From contig DBLZ01000100.1 of assembly GCA_002297545.1 (NCBI GenBank), positions 507 through 16,057 of the forward strand: 15,551 nt of DNA, written 5' to 3'. The stretch comes from Prevotellaceae bacterium UBA711 (lineage in GTDB: Bacteria; Bacteroidota; Bacteroidia; Bacteroidales; Bacteroidaceae). Below are positions 13,912 through 15,551 of the stretch, piece by piece (within the stretch, counting starts at the first letter, position 1; each line of letters opens with the position of its first letter). The translations under genes were made by a program, and so were the position numbers. The notes beneath the pieces were generated by a model. That model was not told the origin of the DNA. It searched no databases and was given only the letters and a program-made list of their open reading frames with translations.

Positions 13912-15551
13912 TTACTTCTTTGGCCTGTTCCTCTTTGTTGTTTTGCCCTGTGTCCATGGTGCCCTCCGCTCTGTGTGTCTATTGGGTACAGTGTCGGTTT
14001 TCTGTTTGTCCCGCTCGAAGAAGAAAGACTTCTGATAGCGCTTCCGCTCCTGGTTGTGTTCGCAGAAGACAGGCTCCAGCGTGTAGGGGTGGTAGCCTGT
14101 GGCGAAGATTGTTGTGGAGACGGTCAGAGGCGTCGGAGTGAAATCCTGTACTTGGTCGGTGGAGAGTCCCATAGAACGTGTCTCGTCGGCAAGGTTTTCC
14201 ATGTCCATGACACGGCATCCGGGGTGGGAGGAGATGAAGTACGGGATGATCTGCTGTTTGAGGCCTTCTTCGCGGTTGATGCGGTCGAAGATGCTCTTGA
14301 AACGATGGAACTGCGAGAACAAAGGCTTTCGCATCACCTCCAGTACGTGATCCTCGGTGTGCTCTGGAGCAACCTTCAGCCGGCCGGAGACGTGATGGGC
14401 TATCAGTTCGCGCGTGTACTCACGGGATGCACGGTTCAGGGCCTCGTCTTTCCAGTCATGAAGCAGCATGTCGTAGCGTACTCCGCTGCCTATGTAGCTG
14501 TGCCGGACGCCGGGTATGCTGTCCACTTCGCGGTACAACTCCAGCAGTGGACGGTGGTCACCATTGAGGTTGGGACAGATATTCGGGTGTATGCACGAGG
14601 GACGTACGCAGGCATGGCATGCCTTTTGGTTCTTGCCGTGCATCATGTACATGTTGGCACTTGGGCCGCCCAAATCACTGATGGTGCCGTGGAAGTCGGG
14701 CATGTGTGTCACTTGTTCAACCTCGCGCAGTATGCTTTCGCGCGAACGGCTCATGATGAACTTTCCCTGGTGGGCCGAGATGGTGCAGAATGCACAACCT
14801 CCGAAACAACCACGGTGCAGGTTCACCGAGAACTTTATCATGTCGTAGGCCGGGATACGCTTGCCTCGGTACTTGGGGTGAGGCTGGCGGGTGTATGGCA
14901 GATCGAAACTGCGGTCCAGTTCCTCTGTGGTGAGGGGCGGGTAGGGAGGATTGACCACTACATACTTTTCTCCCGTCTTCTGTATCAGGCGCGCGGCCTG
15001 CATCCTGTTGCTCTCTTCTTCCACGTGGCGGAAGTTCTCGGCATGAAGCTTCTTATCCCGGAGGCAGTCCTCGTAGGGGTGCAGAACTATGTCGTCCTCC
15101 GTTATCTGTACGTTGTCCTCCAGCACCACTGTCTGCGGCAGGGGCTCGCGTTCAACCACGGCACGCCGGAATGCACGTCGGGTCATCAGCGCCTCTCCGG
15201 TTTGTTCGTCATAATCCAGGCTGTCGTCGTAGCTCTCCATGAATGCTTCCAGGCGCTCCACCAGTTCCAGGTCTACCTTCTCACCCATGCCGTACGTTAT
15301 CATGTCGGCAGGCGAGTCCACAAGGATGGACGGACGCAGGCGCTCCTGCCAATAGTCGTAGTGAGCCACACGGCGCAACGAAGCCTCTATTCCTCCCAGT
15401 ACCACGGGTACATCGGGGAAGAGCCTCCGCAGGCACTTGGTATATACTATCGTTGGATATTCCGGCCTCATGTCGTGACGTCCGTCTGGGGAATAGGCAT
15501 CCTCGCTACGCAGGCGACGTGCCGCCGTGTACTTGTTCACCATGGAGTCCA
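13912..15551 (-). CDS. ygiQ: YgiQ-family radical SAM protein, C-terminal part (cut by window edge)
   Basis: Partial gene running off the right edge; the reading frame continues upstream of the ATG at 15543 with codons for Asp-Ser, matching the family's internal MDSMVN segment, so that ATG is not the start. The family (UPF0313) uses a [4Fe-4S] cluster and S-adenosylmethionine; its reaction is not established to my knowledge. Counted from the first visible Met, the CxxxCxxC cluster motif is Cys246, Cys250 and Cys253 (RGCFGGCAFC). A second cysteine group follows at 309, 312, 317 and 323, and a DUF3362-type C-terminal region contains GLSTDQVQDFTPTP. The protein ends in a basic, probably disordered tail of about 35 residues (ERDKQKTDT to KRNRPKK). 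The N-terminal cobalamin-binding-like domain would lie outside the window. Confidence 0.93.
   Translation of the reverse strand, partial: DSMVNKYTAARRLRSEDAYSPDGRHDMRPEYPTIVYTKCLRRLFPDVPVVLGGIEASLRRVAHYDYWQERLRPSILVDSPADMITYGMGEKVDLELVERLEAFMESYDDSLDYDEQTGEALMTRRAFRRAVVEREPLPQTVVLEDNVQITEDDIVLHPYEDCLRDKKLHAENFRHVEEESNRMQAARLIQKTGEKYVVVNPPYPPLTTEELDRSFDLPYTRQPHPKYRGKRIPAYDMIKFSVNLHRGCFGGCAFCTISAHQGKFIMSRSRESILREVEQVTHMPDFHGTISDLGGPSANMYMMHGKNQKACHACVRPSCIHPNICPNLNGDHRPLLELYREVDSIPGVRHSYIGSGVRYDMLLHDWKDEALNRASREYTRELIAHHVSGRLKVAPEHTEDHVLEVMRKPLFSQFHRFKSIFDRINREEGLKQQIIPYFISSHPGCRVMDMENLADETRSMGLSTDQVQDFTPTPLTVSTTIFATGYHPYTLEPVFCEHNQERKRYQKSFFFERDKQKTDTVPNRHTERRAPWTQGKTTKRNRPKK

Noticed and set aside
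1..15551. A mobile element, CRISPR array, RNA gene, defence island or new multi-gene system
   Set aside because: I looked for these on both strands. All coding space is explained by housekeeping or metabolic families, no gap exceeds 222 bp, and no tRNA-like fold, transposase or repeat array was seen.

Overview
The window is a stretch of ordinary chromosome from a member of the Bacteroidales. A Prevotella- or Bacteroides-like genome is my best guess, based on gene families and promoter style; I cannot name a species. All twelve genes I can support are on the minus strand, so the transcribed order runs from high to low coordinates. Start codons are not preceded by Shine-Dalgarno sequences. Three intergenic regions carry the Bacteroidetes -7 element TAnnTTTG (4700-4707, 7411-7418, 10869-10876). 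The fucI copy also has a TTTG -33 element at the consensus 20-bp spacing.

Right part (15551 to 11044): the C-terminal two thirds of a YgiQ-family radical SAM protein (cut by the window edge); then a DUF4494 gene whose stop overlaps the start of a YggS/PLPBP-type PLP homeostasis gene by ATGA; then, 42 bp on, a secreted GH20 beta-N-acetylhexosaminidase. Middle (10821 to 7466): a tandem pair of AMP-forming acyl-CoA synthetases that align without gaps over 550 residues at about 61% identity by hand count, with one promoter upstream of both. Then come lepA (elongation factor 4), which has a 15-residue insertion in its G domain, and a Crp/Fnr-type regulator that ends in a clear intrinsic terminator.

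Left part (4594 to 1): an L-fucose catabolic operon in the order fucI, fucA, fucK (RhaB-like), a RhaM/RhaU-like mutarotase and fucP (cut by the left edge). It has its own canonical promoter directly behind the terminator of the Crp/Fnr gene. The operon would import L-fucose (FucP), interconvert its anomers (mutarotase), isomerise it to L-fuculose (FucI), phosphorylate it (FucK) and cleave it to lactaldehyde and DHAP (FucA). The order matches the Bacteroides fucose operon as I remember it. The GntR-type FucR that precedes fucI there is absent here, and a Crp/Fnr protein occupies that place.

I found no mobile element, CRISPR array, RNA gene or defence system, and no stretch over 300 bp without a gene. 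The points most worth checking are the missing zinc-ligand histidine in FucA, the LepA insertion, the relocated acidic residue in FucP, the unknown control of the fucose operon, and the repeat-rich promoter of the acyl-CoA synthetase pair.
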